A stretch of DNA of 64,000 bases from Brachycybe producta (GCA_036925085.1 JAUPFP010000042.1:734045-798044); one strand, 5' to 3'; shown: positions 45,343 to 57,255, numbered from the stretch's first letter. Notes: a model not told the origin generated them from the letters alone. A program made the numbers and translations.

Positions 45343-47361
45343 ATGAGTTTGTTTTACTCTAGATTAAACCGGGGAGCGACGATGCTGCTCAAATTTAAGG
45401 TAAGAAATTTGCAACAAAAAAAAGTAAACTAAAAAAGATTGCGAAAGTTTCTTTTTTGTTTAAAGAAAGCATTTTAATTACTAATAATGCAGTATTATAA
45501 AGTGTTGACACTTCAATACAGTGTAATTAAAAGGGTAATAAACTAATATTTTGATTGTTATTGTGTATTTTTTTTTTGTTTGAAGGCACCGTTTAACCGT
45601 AAAAACCAACACAGATTTCTAAATTTATTGGAATTTGAGAGCAAGAAGCTGTTGGCAAACAACGGAATGACGGTTCAACGTTTTCAAATGGCAGAAAACG
45701 TATCTCAGGCAGAAGAAATCATGAAAAACTTCCGTAAAAACAAGAAATAAAAAACTGATCAAAAACGTTGAAAAGACTCAAAAAGTTATTTTTATTTTTA
45801 GAAGTGAAAGAATACGTAATAAAAGCTCAGATCCTTGCTGGAGGTAGAGGAAAAGGAACATTCGATAACGGATTTAAAGGAGGAGTTCAAATAACGAAAG
45901 AGTATCGAACGGTGAAGGTTTTTTAAGATAGACGCGGTTAAAACAAAAGCTCGTATTTTTTTAAGTCCTTTGAAGGTTCCTTCTCTTGTTGATAACATGG
46001 TAGGACATCGCTTGATAACAAAACAAACACCTAAAACTGGGATCCTCGTCCAAAAAGTATACTAAAAGCTATTTCTGAACTAAACAGGCTTTTAAATACT
46101 GATCATTAAAGGTTATGGTAGCCGAATCGGTGACGATTGTACGTGAAACGTACATTGCCATCCTCATGGATCGAGATAAGAACGGACCTGTATTGATCGC
46201 AAGTCCTGATGGAGGTATGGACATTGAAGAAGTGGCTGAAAAGACCCCAGAACGGATCAAAGTGGTACGTATAAATTAAAAAAACTGTTTAACTTCGTAT
46301 TTAACGTCTTTCTTTCTGGCACCAAAAGGTGCCAATCGATATTTATGATGGTTTAACGAACGCACACGCCAAAGAAGCGGCAGAATTTCTTCAGTTTAAA
46401 GGAGAAAGGTTAGAAAAGGCAGCACTGGAGATACAACGAATGTACGAAATGTTTATCAAAGTGGATGCGACACAGATCGAGATTAATCCGTTGGCAGAAA
46501 CATCGGACGGAAATGGTTTAAAAGAAATAACAAAATCTAACACAATTCCAAAACATTTCTTACAAAGTTTTTACTATTCTATTGAATAGTGGTTTGTGTC
46601 GATGCCAAAATTAACTTTGATGATAACGCGGAGTTCAGACAGAAAGAAATCTTTAGTCTCGATGATACGTCTGAATCCGATCCTCGCGAAGTCGAAGCGG
46701 CCAAACATCAATTGAATTATATAGGAATGGATGGAAATATAGCATGTTTGGGTAAGCTCGGAATCAATAACTGTAAAGAGTTGTTGCTATTTAAAACGTA
46801 AACTGAATGTCATTTCGTTTCCAATCTCTTTTTTTAGTTAATGGAGCGGGTTTAGCAATGGCAACAATGGATATCATTAAGTTGCACGGTGGCGCCCCTG
46901 CAAACTTTTTAGATGTTGGTGGAGGCGTTCAAGAGGCTCAGGTTCATCACGCTTTTAGAATTTTAACGTCCGACACAAACGTAATGCATTTAACTTCTGA
47001 TTCAATAAAAAAAATAGAAGATTAACGTTCGAATTCGTTCCGATAATACTTTAAAAAGGTCCGTGCGATTCTGGTCAACGTTTTCGGAGGTATCGTTAAC
47101 TGCGCTACGATCGCTAACGGCATAATCAACGCGAGCAAATCTATCAATCTTAAAGTGCCTCTAGTAGTCAGACTAGAAGGCAAGTCGACGTTTTTTTTTA
47201 TATACTTTCGACTTTTGTAATAACCGTAATCGCTATTCATGCTCTTTACAGGTACGAATGTCGACGAAGCTAGAACTCTGTTGACAGACAGCGGACTTCG
47301 AATTACTTTTGCAGAAGACTTGGAGGATGCTGCACGAAAAGCAGTTGCTAGCATCCGTTAA
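45343..47361 (+). CDS. SUCLG2: Succinyl-CoA ligase beta subunit, GTP-specific type
   Basis: Ten exons (45343-45399, 45586-45733, 45802-45917, 45976-46056, 46112-46264, 46329-46515, 46590-46751, 46838-46980, 47059-47179, 47252-47361) give 425 residues; human SUCLG2 has 432. An in-frame TAA lies just upstream of the ATG. The first 35 or so residues are basic with no acid, a mitochondrial transit peptide. The ATP-grasp domain holds [14 protein letters not shown] near the start and [35 protein letters not shown]; the CoA-ligase domain holds [30 protein letters not shown] and [29 protein letters not shown] and [10 protein letters not shown] favour SUCLG2 over SUCLA2. It joins CoA and succinate to make or use GTP in the citric acid cycle. 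Intron 9 has a GC donor (GAAG|GCAAGT). Polyadenylation signal at 47440-47445. Confidence 0.96.
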
Positions 47362-47439
47362 GAAAGAAAATGAAAACATTTCTAATGTCTTTTGAAATCT
47401 GGATTTTTTTTTACGAAACCATTCCATAGAATTTTAAGA

Positions 47440-47445
47440 AATAAA
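47440..47445 (+). terminator. SUCLG2 polyadenylation signal
   Basis: AATAAA 79 bases after the SUCLG2 stop codon, followed by a T-rich stretch. Confidence 0.6.
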
Positions 47446-47649
47446 AGTTTTGGTTTTTCAAAACTGAATGGTTTTTTAAAGTAGATAACATAATAATGAA
47501 TTGTAATTATTTTATAGAGTTAGATTAAACATTAAGTGACGATTTACCTACCTCTCGTTTTTGTTAGACCAATAGACGTTTTTGTAAAATATGGACGACA
47601 AAACGTCAAGAGAAAGTTTTTTTTATAGAAACAACGTTAAGAAAAAAAT

Positions 47650-47885
47650 TCAAATAGTTTTCAAAACTAGAATGGCAAAAGATTATGTTAAGTGTTTTCA
47701 TGACAATTTCTTAAAAAATAAACATTTTATAACAATTTGAAAATGACACGTTTTTAGGTTTTTCCATTGACAATTCATGAAAAACTATTTTCGCCTTTTT
47801 TCAAACTGTAATAAAAAGTTTATTTTGAAAGATATCATCATGAAAACAAACTAAATATTGATAAAGCAACCTTAAGTAAGATATA
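47650..47885. mobile_element. Diverged MITE family A copy
   Basis: 'ttttcaaaactagaatggc', 'aaaaagtttattttgaaag', 'atatcatcatgaaaac', then a truncated right arm. It lies directly left of a second copy. Confidence 0.6.
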
Positions 47886-47904
47886 AGTTTGATTCAGTAG
47901 TTAA

Positions 47905-48275
47905 ATGGACTTGAATCAGTTAAGATGGTTTAAGAAAAGCTGATTATTTTGTCTTTCTGGAACAAAATTAAGACATTAAAGTTTTATAAAGTAGAAGGGT
48001 GTAATCAATCACTTCAGGGAATGTTCATGGTAATATCTTTCAAAATAAACTTTTTGTAGACAAAAATTAAGAAAAAAAAAAAACATTTGCTTAAAAAGTG
48101 GGATTATTTTCAAACTCCCTCATAAAAAGCCTTTTTTTTTTTAAAAAAATATTCTTAAGTGATTGAGCTATCCTAGTTTCATAAAACACTTTCAAATTGC
48201 TCTTCATTTTGCTCCTGAAAAACAGAATAACCATAAATTGATTGCGTTTACACTTTAAAGTCTGCTTCAAGTTAA
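47905..48275. mobile_element. MITE family A, full copy
   Basis: Starts 'gaatcagttaagatggttta' and 'gattattttgtctttctgg', runs through 'aaaataaactttttgtagac' and 'ttaagtgattgagctatcc', ends 'gcgtttacactttaaagtc' and 'tgcttcaagttaac'. With the copy just to its left it fills most of the SUCLG2-TMEM243 spacer. Confidence 0.75.
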
Positions 48276-48345
48276 CTTCCCATCTTTTTTTTTTTAAATA
48301 TATTTAACTCTGAGATCCTTTCAGAGGAGCTCTCAGCCGATTCCC

Positions 48346-48370
48346 TTCCCCCCCCCCCCCCCCCCCCCCG
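48346..48370. repeat. Poly-C run
   Basis: About 22 C in a row after 'attcccttc', in the spacer between SUCLG2 and TMEM243. Length may be affected by sequencing. Confidence 0.9.
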
Positions 48371-48664
48371 ATTCCCGAGCCTCTTCTCTTCCTCAAATTA
48401 GAATTCTACCTTCAACTCATTTACCCCTCTCACGTTAGGGGTTACAGTCAATATGTCCATTTCGTTTTGTTCCACACTTCCACTGTGAAAATAAAACATA
48501 ACTCAGAAAGTAAAATGCAAAAAGGTATTTATAATTATAACGAATTTCTTCCGTATATAAAACTGATTTGATACAATATACATGAAAAACAACATTGGAA
48601 TGTTCAATTGTAAATCAATTCATTAAACACACAAAAGATAACGAAAATAATGTTTAAATAAGTT

Positions 48665-50132
48665 TCAAACGGAATAAATGAATAAATTTGCAGAGATACA
48701 TAGTAAAATAAGGATAAGGTTGTTTGCATAAATTAGATACCGAAACTTTGGATCAACGTCTCCTTGTCTGTACCAGCAAATCTAAACGAGAAATGGAAGA
48801 GAAATCAAACCTCAAGATTATAAACAATCTTTTTTTTTTAAAAAAAAAACTTACCATGATTGCGTGTGTCGTGCTCAAAAGAAGGATACAAAAGGCGAAA
48901 TAAACGTTGTACCCTTTCGAATGGCCGAACGGAGGAGTTGACTTTATAAAGGCACCAAAACAAGTTACCTTCGAACCAGAAAACACGTTCCTCATTAAAG
49001 TTAAAACTAAATGATTGAAAGTAAACTATGTTGCAACTATTACCAACACGAGGAGACTAGTAAAACCGATTCCAGCTACATTTGCAAGTCTAGCCTATGA
49101 AAGAAAACGACAAAGAAACTTAAAACGCACAAAATCGAAGCAAAAACAGTTTAAATTTATTACGATGGGTCACGAAATTGACCACAAAGAAAGGTCCTCG
49201 CTTGCCCAGGGCGCCTAGATCACTTAAGGTGGATTATTATAAAACCTTCATTCAAGAAAGAAACTTGGAATTTCAACTTGAACTTTCAGAACAGAGTTCC
49301 AATATAGGAAAAAAGGTTCTGTTCAAGAGTACTGAACATAACAGGTTTAAAAGGGTTGAAGTTCCAGTATCAAGTCTTCCTCTTGAATTTGAGCCAACAT
49401 TACGACATCTTTAGCTGTCCCTTTGCTGCTTGTAATGTAGGAATGCTTCAGAATCATTTCGAAATGGAACTCAAACGACGTTGACAGCTGGTAGTTTCAT
49501 AATACTACAACATATATACATACATATATACTACATCATAATATTACAACCTATAAAATGTTTATTTTCATTAATATTCTAAACTTCTTTTAAACAGTAA
49601 CAGTAGTTTAAAATGACTGACTTCGAAGATGTCAAAGTGCGTTAAAACTAAAAAAACAAAACAATAACAGTAAAAACAAAACAATAAAAGTAAAAATCAT
49701 GTGAAATAAATACTGCTTGATTACGAAATTATAAACTGTCAACTTCCATTCGTTCAGCCAAATTTATCACATACAACATTTAAAAAAAAAACAACATCTT
49801 TGAAAAAACTTCATAGAGAACAATACTAAAAACGTGCCATGACATTATTTGATTTGAAGCATGAAAGTATACAAAACGATAACCAATATGGCGATTTTTT
49901 CCGATTTGTACAAGTTCAAAAGACGCCATGTTAGTTCTCGCATGTGATCGTTTAAGAACACGCCCTATACTTCAAAACTCCACCGAAGAGTACTTGGCTC
50001 ATGCCCTCTTCATAGTCGTTCTGTTAAAACTGAATTATTCATTGATTTTCTATTTACCCTGGCCGTTGATTCTCCGAACAGCGGCCTGTCAATTGTGCTA
50101 AAATCAGAGTCAATGCTGTTATAAGATGTCAT
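48665..50132 (-). CDS. TMEM243: TMEM243, small three-helix membrane protein
   Basis: Four exons (minus: 50132-50058, 49094-49044, 48968-48855, 48781-48665), all in phase 0, give 118 residues, the same length as human TMEM243. Conserved parts are DRPLFGESTAR at residues 16-25, GIGFTSLLVLVT in helix 1, KGYNVYFAFCILLLSTTHAI in helix 2, then CWYRQGDVDPKFRYLIY and helix 3 (LILILLCISANLFI). The WYRQGD-PKFR-LIY motif is diagnostic. The function is not well defined; the human gene is known as a multidrug-resistance-associated transcript next to DMTF1. Here it also sits near DMTF1, with SUCLG2 in between. The short exons and the small exon 2 explain why no long open frame marks this gene. Confidence 0.92.
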
Positions 50133-51085
50133 TGTCAAAGAATGAATTGTAAATTTATCATTGAAACAACGTTAAACTCTTATTTCGGATTTCGGAACTT
50201 GCCGCCGTTCACATTTCAACAATGTTAAAAATACACATGTCACAAGCGCGAAACACAAAAAATAACGAGCGAAACAACCAAATATAACATTTCTACGTTG
50301 AACTACAAAAAATAACAATTATAATCTGCGCAAATTCACACGGAAAACAAACGTAACAACTCAATAAAATATTAAAAAATAACTCGTGATATCTTGAGTC
50401 ACACCCAAAATATATAATAGTTCAGCCTACTTCCGGTTACAAATCGGCGGCTGAATAATCATAAATTCATAATATTTAGCCGTCGCCGTCAATATAACAA
50501 AAGCTTCTCTAAAGTTACAATAACTATAGTTTTCTAAAAAACTAAAATTCTAAAACTAAAACTAAAATTCTAAAAAAATGTTATAATAAATTTTGATCTA
50601 AAACATTTTGCAAAAAAATTTCTAAAAAAGAAACTCCATATGTATTTAAATTTTTATGTTTAAAAAATAGTCGCCAAAGCTAAATTTGTTCTAATCAGCG
50701 GCGCCAAACCGCTGACTTTAAATTGCCGCAACATAGGCGGAGCTATAAAGCGAAAGTAGGTTTACGTTGCTTGTGATTGGACAGGTTTGAAACAATTAAC
50801 CATGTAAGAGCATGCACATATTTACGTTTGCGGTAAAAGATTACGTAATGCGATAAATAGGAATGTAAGAATCATGAATGCTTATTTTTGTTTACGGACT
50901 CAGAATTCCGTATGCTCAATTAAGTTAGGAGGTGTGGCCATAAGATTACACGAAGGTATTCTGGGTGTGGCTATTAACGGTCGTCTGCGCGCCAATTTTA
51001 GTATAGAAGAATTGTTTCTGTTTTAGTCTCTTAAAAAATAAAAGCTTTATTTTTTAGCTTTTCTCAGATCGTTTTAACTTAAAAC
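50133..51085. promoter_or_regulatory. Spacer between TMEM243 and a possible plus-strand gene
   Basis: This 953-bp stretch would hold the TMEM243 promoter and, if the 51086 start is real, a second divergent promoter. No specific element is recognised; 'ttacgtaatgcg' at 50840 resembles bZIP-type sites but is not enough to assign. Confidence 0.35.
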
Positions 51086-51357
51086 ATGGACACTAAGTGC
51101 GACGCAACATCTATAAACGACACCACGTAAGTTATTTGTAGATTTTTTTGGTGAAATAATAACAAAGTTTTAACGTTTTCAAAGCTATTACAACCCGGCA
51201 ATTGAGATCGATATGCTATATTATAAATCGATATCACTATATTAATAAGCATCGCATTCATTGATTTGTATTTTTTAAAATTAAAATTAGGACTAATTCC
51301 GATGAATTACAAGATCCTTTTTTAAATCCTGCAAAAGTTGGATGGCGTTTTAGCATG
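51086..51357 (+). CDS. Possible two-exon gene start, unidentified
   Basis: An ATG at 51086 opens a 41-base exon ending at donor GTAAGT (51127); a second exon 51291-51357 begins after TTAG and joins in phase, ending at donor GTAATT. The 36-residue product (MDTKCDATSINDTTTNSDEL, then QDPFLNPAKVGWRFSM) has no stop and matches nothing I know. A third exon is uncertain: 51397 onward stays open for about 70 codons after CCATAG, but that sequence includes a palindrome (ccatagcctcc / ggaggctatgg) that may be transposon-derived. The consensus splice sites and matched phase favour a real gene start. Confidence 0.35.
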
Positions 51358-51989
51358 GTAATTACAAATATATTATATTTATTAGTTTTTCCATAGCCTC
51401 CCATAGGAGGAGGCTATGGTTTTTCAATATTTCACGTCGGAAGGGTTCACATTGGTGACGATAGATGGCGCAACCAGCGTCGCACGTATGGGGATTTTAC
51501 GCTAACATTACGAAGGGTTCGTTTCCACGACGGACTAATTCGCCAACGTATGACAAATGCAACAACTTTTTTTTTTTTAAATAAATTGGTAAAGAAATTT
51601 TCAACTTTTTTTCAACTTTGGCGTTTCTAAGATCAACTTTTAAATTAACTTTTCGATGTTTTCATTTACTTTGAAAATGGATTTTAAGTTATTCTTTGTA
51701 GAGTTGCCGCCTGGTGTAACGTTTTTGACAATAGAGGGCGTCATTATCGTGATGCCGAGCAATGAAGTGAAAGGGAAATTTATTGGTATCTCGCTTATCA
51801 TCCATGCTGCGCTATTTTTAAATGCTTGCGCGCACTCGGTTTACAGATGTCGATATTGTGAACTGCGGATCGATATAAACTTGCTTTCATTAAATAGCCA
51901 AGCATTCCCCCCTTTGCACCTTCCAAACTTCTTGCCCCCAGATACGCTCCTGTAGCCAAGAAGTCTACGGGGGTTTTTTTTTGCTCAAC

Positions 51990-52200
51990 TTTACGCTGCC
52001 CCCATTTATAGTCAAGTTACATTTTCTACATTAATCGTGGAAAATGCACGTGAAACGTAATTAGTTTTTAGCAGCGCTTTAATGAAACGCTACGCAATGC
52101 GTCCAATACGTCTTGACTATAAATGCAAACTGACGTCATCAAAGAAATCCAGAAGGACATGTCATCGCTTAAAATCCAACTATAAATACGGCATTTTGCT
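51990..52200. mobile_element. Possible MITE with 'tttatag' ends
   Basis: Inverted ends 'ccatttatagtcaag' and 'caactataaatacggc', with another internal 'cttgactataaatgc'. Similar ends are seen at 6155 and 21690. Confidence 0.35.
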
Positions 52201-52272
52201 TTTATAGCAAACCTCTTGTATTTTTTAAAAAAATAAATTTAATATAACTCAGGGTCTAATAAATGAATAAAG

Positions 52273-52409
52273 TCAAATACTCTGTTCATTTTTTGAGCGC
52301 TGTGGAACGGCTCCAAAGCATAAAAGACAACCCGCTAAATCATTGTCATCGTCGTAAGAAATCTTGTTCGATTTGACTTTTTTTTTTTGCTGTTTCTTCT
52401 TCTTCTTCT
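52273..52409 (-). CDS. Orphan terminal exon, unidentified
   Basis: On the minus strand a strong acceptor (TTTTATTTTTGTTTTAG) is followed by 45 open codons to a TGA at 52273. The frame is Lys/Gln-rich at first and then reads SYDDDNDLAGCLLCFGAVPQ, ending RSKNEQSI. The switch from low complexity to a balanced, codon-like sequence with Cys pairs looks like the true C-terminus of a protein, but no upstream exon was recognised in the next 10 kb. It may be the last exon of a gene with long introns extending right. Confidence 0.4.
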
Positions 52410-52419
52410 CTAAAACAAA

Positions 52420-54640
52420 AATAAAAGACAATTTGCTAGTGAGTAGTAAAAAACAGAAGTTTGAAAAGTGCGTTTTCTAAAAATAGTAACATCTCTCTTC
52501 TTGTAATGGTCTCATAAAACGACGAAATGAGTCTACACATTTATAAATACGGATGAAATTTTATCCATTGAAAATATCTTCCTTTAGAGGCTCCCCTTTC
52601 TCACCCTCCTACTTAGTCTTCAATGTGTAGATAATAAAGGCGAGACTGGAGATTAGGTGGAGGAGGAGGAGGCTAGTTCTTAACCACTTGTGTATGGGCT
52701 CTTATTGGATGTAGGACCCTTAACTTGGGTCCTTACGTAAGAGAAGGATGATCATTTACAGAGGTTGAGTGAAGAAATCTATTTTTAGGTATTTATTTTA
52801 TGTATTATTTAAAAAAAATCACTTTCTTTCTATTTCTCCCCCCCCCCTCTCTGTGTGAAGACAATTCTAATATAAGAGGTTCTTCTTCTTGTATTGGTTC
52901 CTATAAACAAACAAAAAAATAGAACCCAACAGATTTTTCCCAATGGACCAAACAAAACTTATTTATCACAAAGAAGAATGTTGGCTTTTTCTCTCAGCTT
53001 CTAAAACAAACAAACAGACAAAGAATATTTTTAGAATCCAATTGCAGAGAAATAGATTTCTAGTTTGGAAGGAACACCTTTTTTTATGTGTTTTGATACC
53101 TTTTTTTTTAAAAAAAAGACAAATTCTTAAAAATTAAAAAAACCAACTTAAAATAAAGTCAGGGTTGCATAATATTGTTTGCCGCCAGATGGCGCTAAGT
53201 AATTGCGTAGAAAGCCTCTTTCTATGTGTCTTGTATGTCACAATATAAAATTATGCAAATTGTTAAAAAAAAATTCCCTGAAGACTAATTTATTTTGACC
53301 TGATAAAAAAAGAGAAACATTTTGTCGGTTGTCACCTATTAGGGAGTTCGATTAGCCTTTTTTTAGGGCGGGAGGAAGGGGGGGTGGGGGCAAACTTTTA
53401 ACGAGAGTCGAGGGAACAAGTACACAGTCATCAATTCTTATCAAGAGACATTGAAGCCAATCTGATACTTCATAGTACTGACCACTGACCAACTTACTGG
53501 ACTGCGTGCGTCTCATCCCACACACTCCCTTCTTTTTTAAAACCTTTTTTTTTTCCTAAGTTATTTATAAATTCAACTGTGAAACCCCTTAAGTGAGGCA
53601 ATCACACATTACTTCAATTCCACTGCGGCCAAGACAAGAAGAGGTCAGTGCCTCTCTCTCCCTCTTTCTTTCTTTCTGTCCACACTAACAATTTGACCAT
53701 TGGTCAGTGGTTTAGTGGATCTTGAAAAATAAGTACCTTTAAAAACCGTTTAAAAACAAAATTAAATCACGAAATTTCGAATTTTAACGAGTAATTTCTT
53801 ACACAATTTCTAAAAACAATACACGAAAATAAAAGAGCGCCAAGAAGTGTTTTAAGAATAAAAAACTGTGTTCTGGTAGCCTATATATCCGCCACATATT
53901 GATTTCTATAGGTGGTGTTTTGTGTGTGTGTACACCCCACCTGTATTGGAATGAAATCTCCCCCCCCCCCCTCACCCCACCCTCATCTCTCTCTCTCTCT
54001 CTCTCTCTTTCAATTGAACTAGTTTTTCTTACGCACCTTATTCTTCTACTATTTTAGAAAAAGAAAAAAAGATCTGGGCCATTGGCAAATGTGATTTATT
54101 CCAATTTGCTCTACTTGACACCTTCACAACTTCACATTTTAACCATGTAATTTCATAGCTCATAAATTGTTGGCCCACATATTGCACCTGTGTATTCGAG
54201 AGAAGGGGGGGGGGGGGAGGTGGGGGTGCGTGAATTCACCACGAGGGATCCATTTCCTTATGGCGTTACTCAACATTTATTTGACAAATTATTTTGAAAC
54301 ATGTGACCGAATCTTGTTGTTGTTGTTGTTTACTTGTAAATTTGGGGGAGTTAGGGCATAGGGACTAAGGTTTTTTTAGGAGATATCTGAACACTGTTGA
54401 ACACTTCTATGGGCTTTTTGAGGGAATTTCACAATTTGTAACCTTTTTTAAACACGGCTATAAAAGCCTTTTTTTAAAGACTTTTTCAAATTTCTTTGAA
54501 ATTGAGTAAGACCTCAATGTGTAAAACAAGCAGAAACACAAAATCAAAATTGTTATAAATATATTTCTACTTTCCTTCGCTTTTTCATGAAAACGTTTCT
54601 GAATTTAGTGCTACCTTTGACTAAAGCATTTGTTAAGACT
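52420..54640. other. Non-coding, repeat-rich
   Basis: No exon seen. Contains poly-C runs (52838, 53960), a CT run (53988-54008), a G-rich run (54205-54220), a GTT run near 54317 and an internal inverted repeat 'gtgagtgaagaaatct'-like only weakly. Low-complexity frames ignored. Confidence 0.5.
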
Positions 54641-54650
54641 GCAATCCTAA

Positions 54651-55033
54651 AGGCGCGTTTAAACAAATTTCGCACGCAGCCGTTCTCGAACAAAACAAAC
54701 CCAGTTTAAACGGGAGCTCATTTATAGAGCTGTTCGCGAACCGGTACAAAGTTCGCTCTCGAGGCATTGACATCAAAGGTTTCGTTCTCGAACATCTGCC
54801 AAACTCGAACAGGGAACGCCGTCCAGACGTGAATGAGCTGATCGTCTCGCCAGTTGATAATTATTACATCGTTCGATGACATCTTTAATAAACGCGAACT
54901 CTTGGCGAACTAAGAGCTGTTCGTCATGTGAACGGGAACACGCCACTTTTTGGTGTAGACGTTATACTCGCGAGCAGCTCTAGAACAGTTCCCGAGCAGT
55001 TTGCGAACATCTAATTTTAGTTTAAACGCGCCT
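54651..55033. mobile_element. 383-bp MITE with TAA duplication
   Basis: Ends are inverted: 'aggcgcgtttaaac' left and 'gtttaaacgcgcct' right, a perfect 14 bp, flanked by TAA on both sides (54648-54650, 55034-55036). A 3-bp TAA target is typical of PIF/Harbinger elements. The inside is rich in 'gttctcgaac' and 'gttcgcgaac' motifs in both directions, probable protein-binding repeats. No transposase. Confidence 0.75.
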
Positions 55034-55036
55034 TAA

Positions 55037-55240
55037 GGCTGTGTTCACCAGTACCACTTTGTGGCGCCACATAAAGTGGTGGTTTTACCGACAATCGACT
55101 GCAAAAAGTGGTTTAGTACGGCCACAATTAAGTGGCAACCACCAACTGTTTATCACTGATGAATCTGATAATCAAGGTTGCACCAGTGATTGCAATAACA
55201 GCAGACCCTCATTATTGTGGTCCATGTGAAGCTGACCTAA
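55037..55240. mobile_element. MITE with 'cactttgtggcg' arms (copy 2)
   Basis: Left 'ggctgtgttcaccagtacc' and 'actttgtggcgccacataaa', right 'ggtccatgtgaagctgacct'. Relative of the copy at 10728-10930 in the same general plan, inserted immediately beside the TAA-flanked MITE. Confidence 0.5.
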
Positions 55241-55350
55241 GATAATTCCCATTTATCGTAAGGTCTTTGTCTTGTCTTTGAACTGTTGAAAAAATAACCG
55301 TCTCGCTATAAAAACGCTCTCGTCATCATATAAGGGTGTAGGGTGTGTGT

Positions 55351-55665
55351 GACATTTGCCCTAAAGACAGCTGCGGTAAAGCCATTTGCCCTCAAATCAT
55401 TTGCACTAAAGAGACACTTGCCCTAAAATGACATTTGGCCTAAAATGACATTTGCCCTAATCAGTAGTCTAAATATATGTCATTTGGCGTTTTTTGCGCG
55501 CCTGCGGCACGCAGAACCTTTTTAACATAATCCACCACCAAGAGACACTAATCCGTATGAAAAGAGAGACAGAGAAAAAAAATGTGGTTTTAGGGCAAGT
55601 GGGTTCAGGACAATCATCCCTTTAGGGCATTTGGCATCACGGCAAATGGCTTTAGGGCAAATGTC
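55351..55665. repeat. Second fold-back minisatellite-like element
   Basis: The motif 'gacatttgccctaaa' recurs six or more times with variants on the left (55351-55465), and its complement 'tttagggcaaatgtc' ends the element at 55665, with 'aagccatttgcc'/'ggcaaatggctt' also inverted. Plan is the same as at 1724-2421: a tandem short unit with fold-back ends around a unique core. Confidence 0.7.
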
Positions 55666-55669
55666 TATA

Positions 55670-56025
55670 TCCCTGTGGGAGGATGGAGGAAAAGAGCGAA
55701 TTTTGTGGTCCTCAAATTCAAAAGGCGCATGTACACACACAAGTGTAAACAAGAAAAATAGATTGACCAATCTTTTTATTTTGAATATTGTTGGTGATTT
55801 TCTCTCTCTCTTTCTTCGTTTTTTTTGACTGAACAAAATAACTAGAAACCTTATAAATATATATATATATCAATAAAAAATGAATAGGTTTGAATTTGTA
55901 CAGCATCTCCACTCACATAGAACCATAGAAATTGGGTAAGAAAAAACGACAATTGGTAACAACTACCTCTTTTTCTTCAACAACAAGAAAACATAACATG
56001 GGGTCTTTCAACTCTCTCTCTCCCT

Positions 56026-56091
<66 letters not shown>

Positions 56092-57255
56092 AAGTTCATT
56101 CTGGTATTTTTTTTCGTCCTTGTTACACAAAATTGAATTTTGCATATAAAAAGGTACTAACGAAATTATAAAATATCGTATAAAAATATCAAATAATGTA
56201 AAAGTAAATTTATTGGGTTGGAGAGGAGGAAATTCTCAATTTTATTTCTATAATGGAAATATTAAATAAAATATCCCCCCCCCCCAAAAAATAAAAAACC
56301 CGCAAAAAAAAGACACCCCGGGTTCGGTTTTTTTGTTCATTGATTTAAGATGAGAGAGGATTTGCAGATGAAACTGTGGGTAAACATCAAAATCAATGTC
56401 AACTTGAAAAGCCATGACCCTCTTTTCTCTCTCTTTCTTTCTTCACAATAATACCACTTCCGGTGAGAAAGAGAAAACAGGGATCTTATAACTCAACTAT
56501 TCATTAATGGACATTAATTCAATTGCAACCAATGAAACAGAAACAAAAGTTTCTTTTGTTTTTTCTCCTCTCCGATTTTGTTTCTCTGTTGGAATTGAAC
56601 AACTATAGAAGTGATCTATTATTTAGAACAAGGAGATCAAAGGGGGGAGGTGAACCCCCTTAATATCAGGCTTACTGTGATGACAGTGTCACGGTCATAT
56701 TAGATATATATGTCTAATTCAGTTTATTTTGTTTAAATAGTTCTAAAAAGCAAAAAATATAAAACAAAAAAAAAATATGGAATTCATTTCTTTTATAAGA
56801 AAAACAATAATCGAGTTGTGAAAGAGAGGAATTTTTTTCACTCTATTCAAAATTCCCTGTAATTGGAAATCTAACAACAATGAATTGTTTAAATTCGTGT
56901 ATTCAAGCGGTTATTTTTGGTTTACGAATATATTTATTTACGTTTTGATAATACAGAAGAAAAGATAGGAAAGATGGAGAGAAAGAAAGACACAAACACA
57001 CCACCTACACACAAAGATGGAGAACACAAGGAAAAATACGCAAACACATATAATTTTATACATCTTAAAATGACAGGGTTCTCAAAAAACACACTAGTGG
57101 TTTAAACCACACAAATAAAATGCCAACTATAAATGCGACAATACATTACATATCGTATTGGATAGGTCATCCGCTATATTAATAGGGGCGTAATGGGGGA
57201 TTTCAATTGGGCCTAGATACAAAAAGAAACTTCGACTCAACATACATATAGTACA
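55670..57255. other. Non-coding, microsatellite-rich
   Basis: No exon seen. Contains a TA run near 55857, the CT run at 56011-56090, a poly-C at 56274 and AT-rich sequence. The frame at 56917-57105 is A-rich and unsupported. Confidence 0.5.
56011..56090. repeat. (CT)n microsatellite
   Basis: About 75 bases of almost pure CT with a few CCCT units at the left. Confidence 0.95.

Noticed and set aside
48733-48995. TMEM243 exon 3 extended to include MRNVFSGSK and a C-terminus FAGTDKETLIQSFGI
   Set aside because: Phase does not fit that C-terminal reading; the alternative phase gives the diagnostic CWYRQGD-PKFR motif and the right total length.
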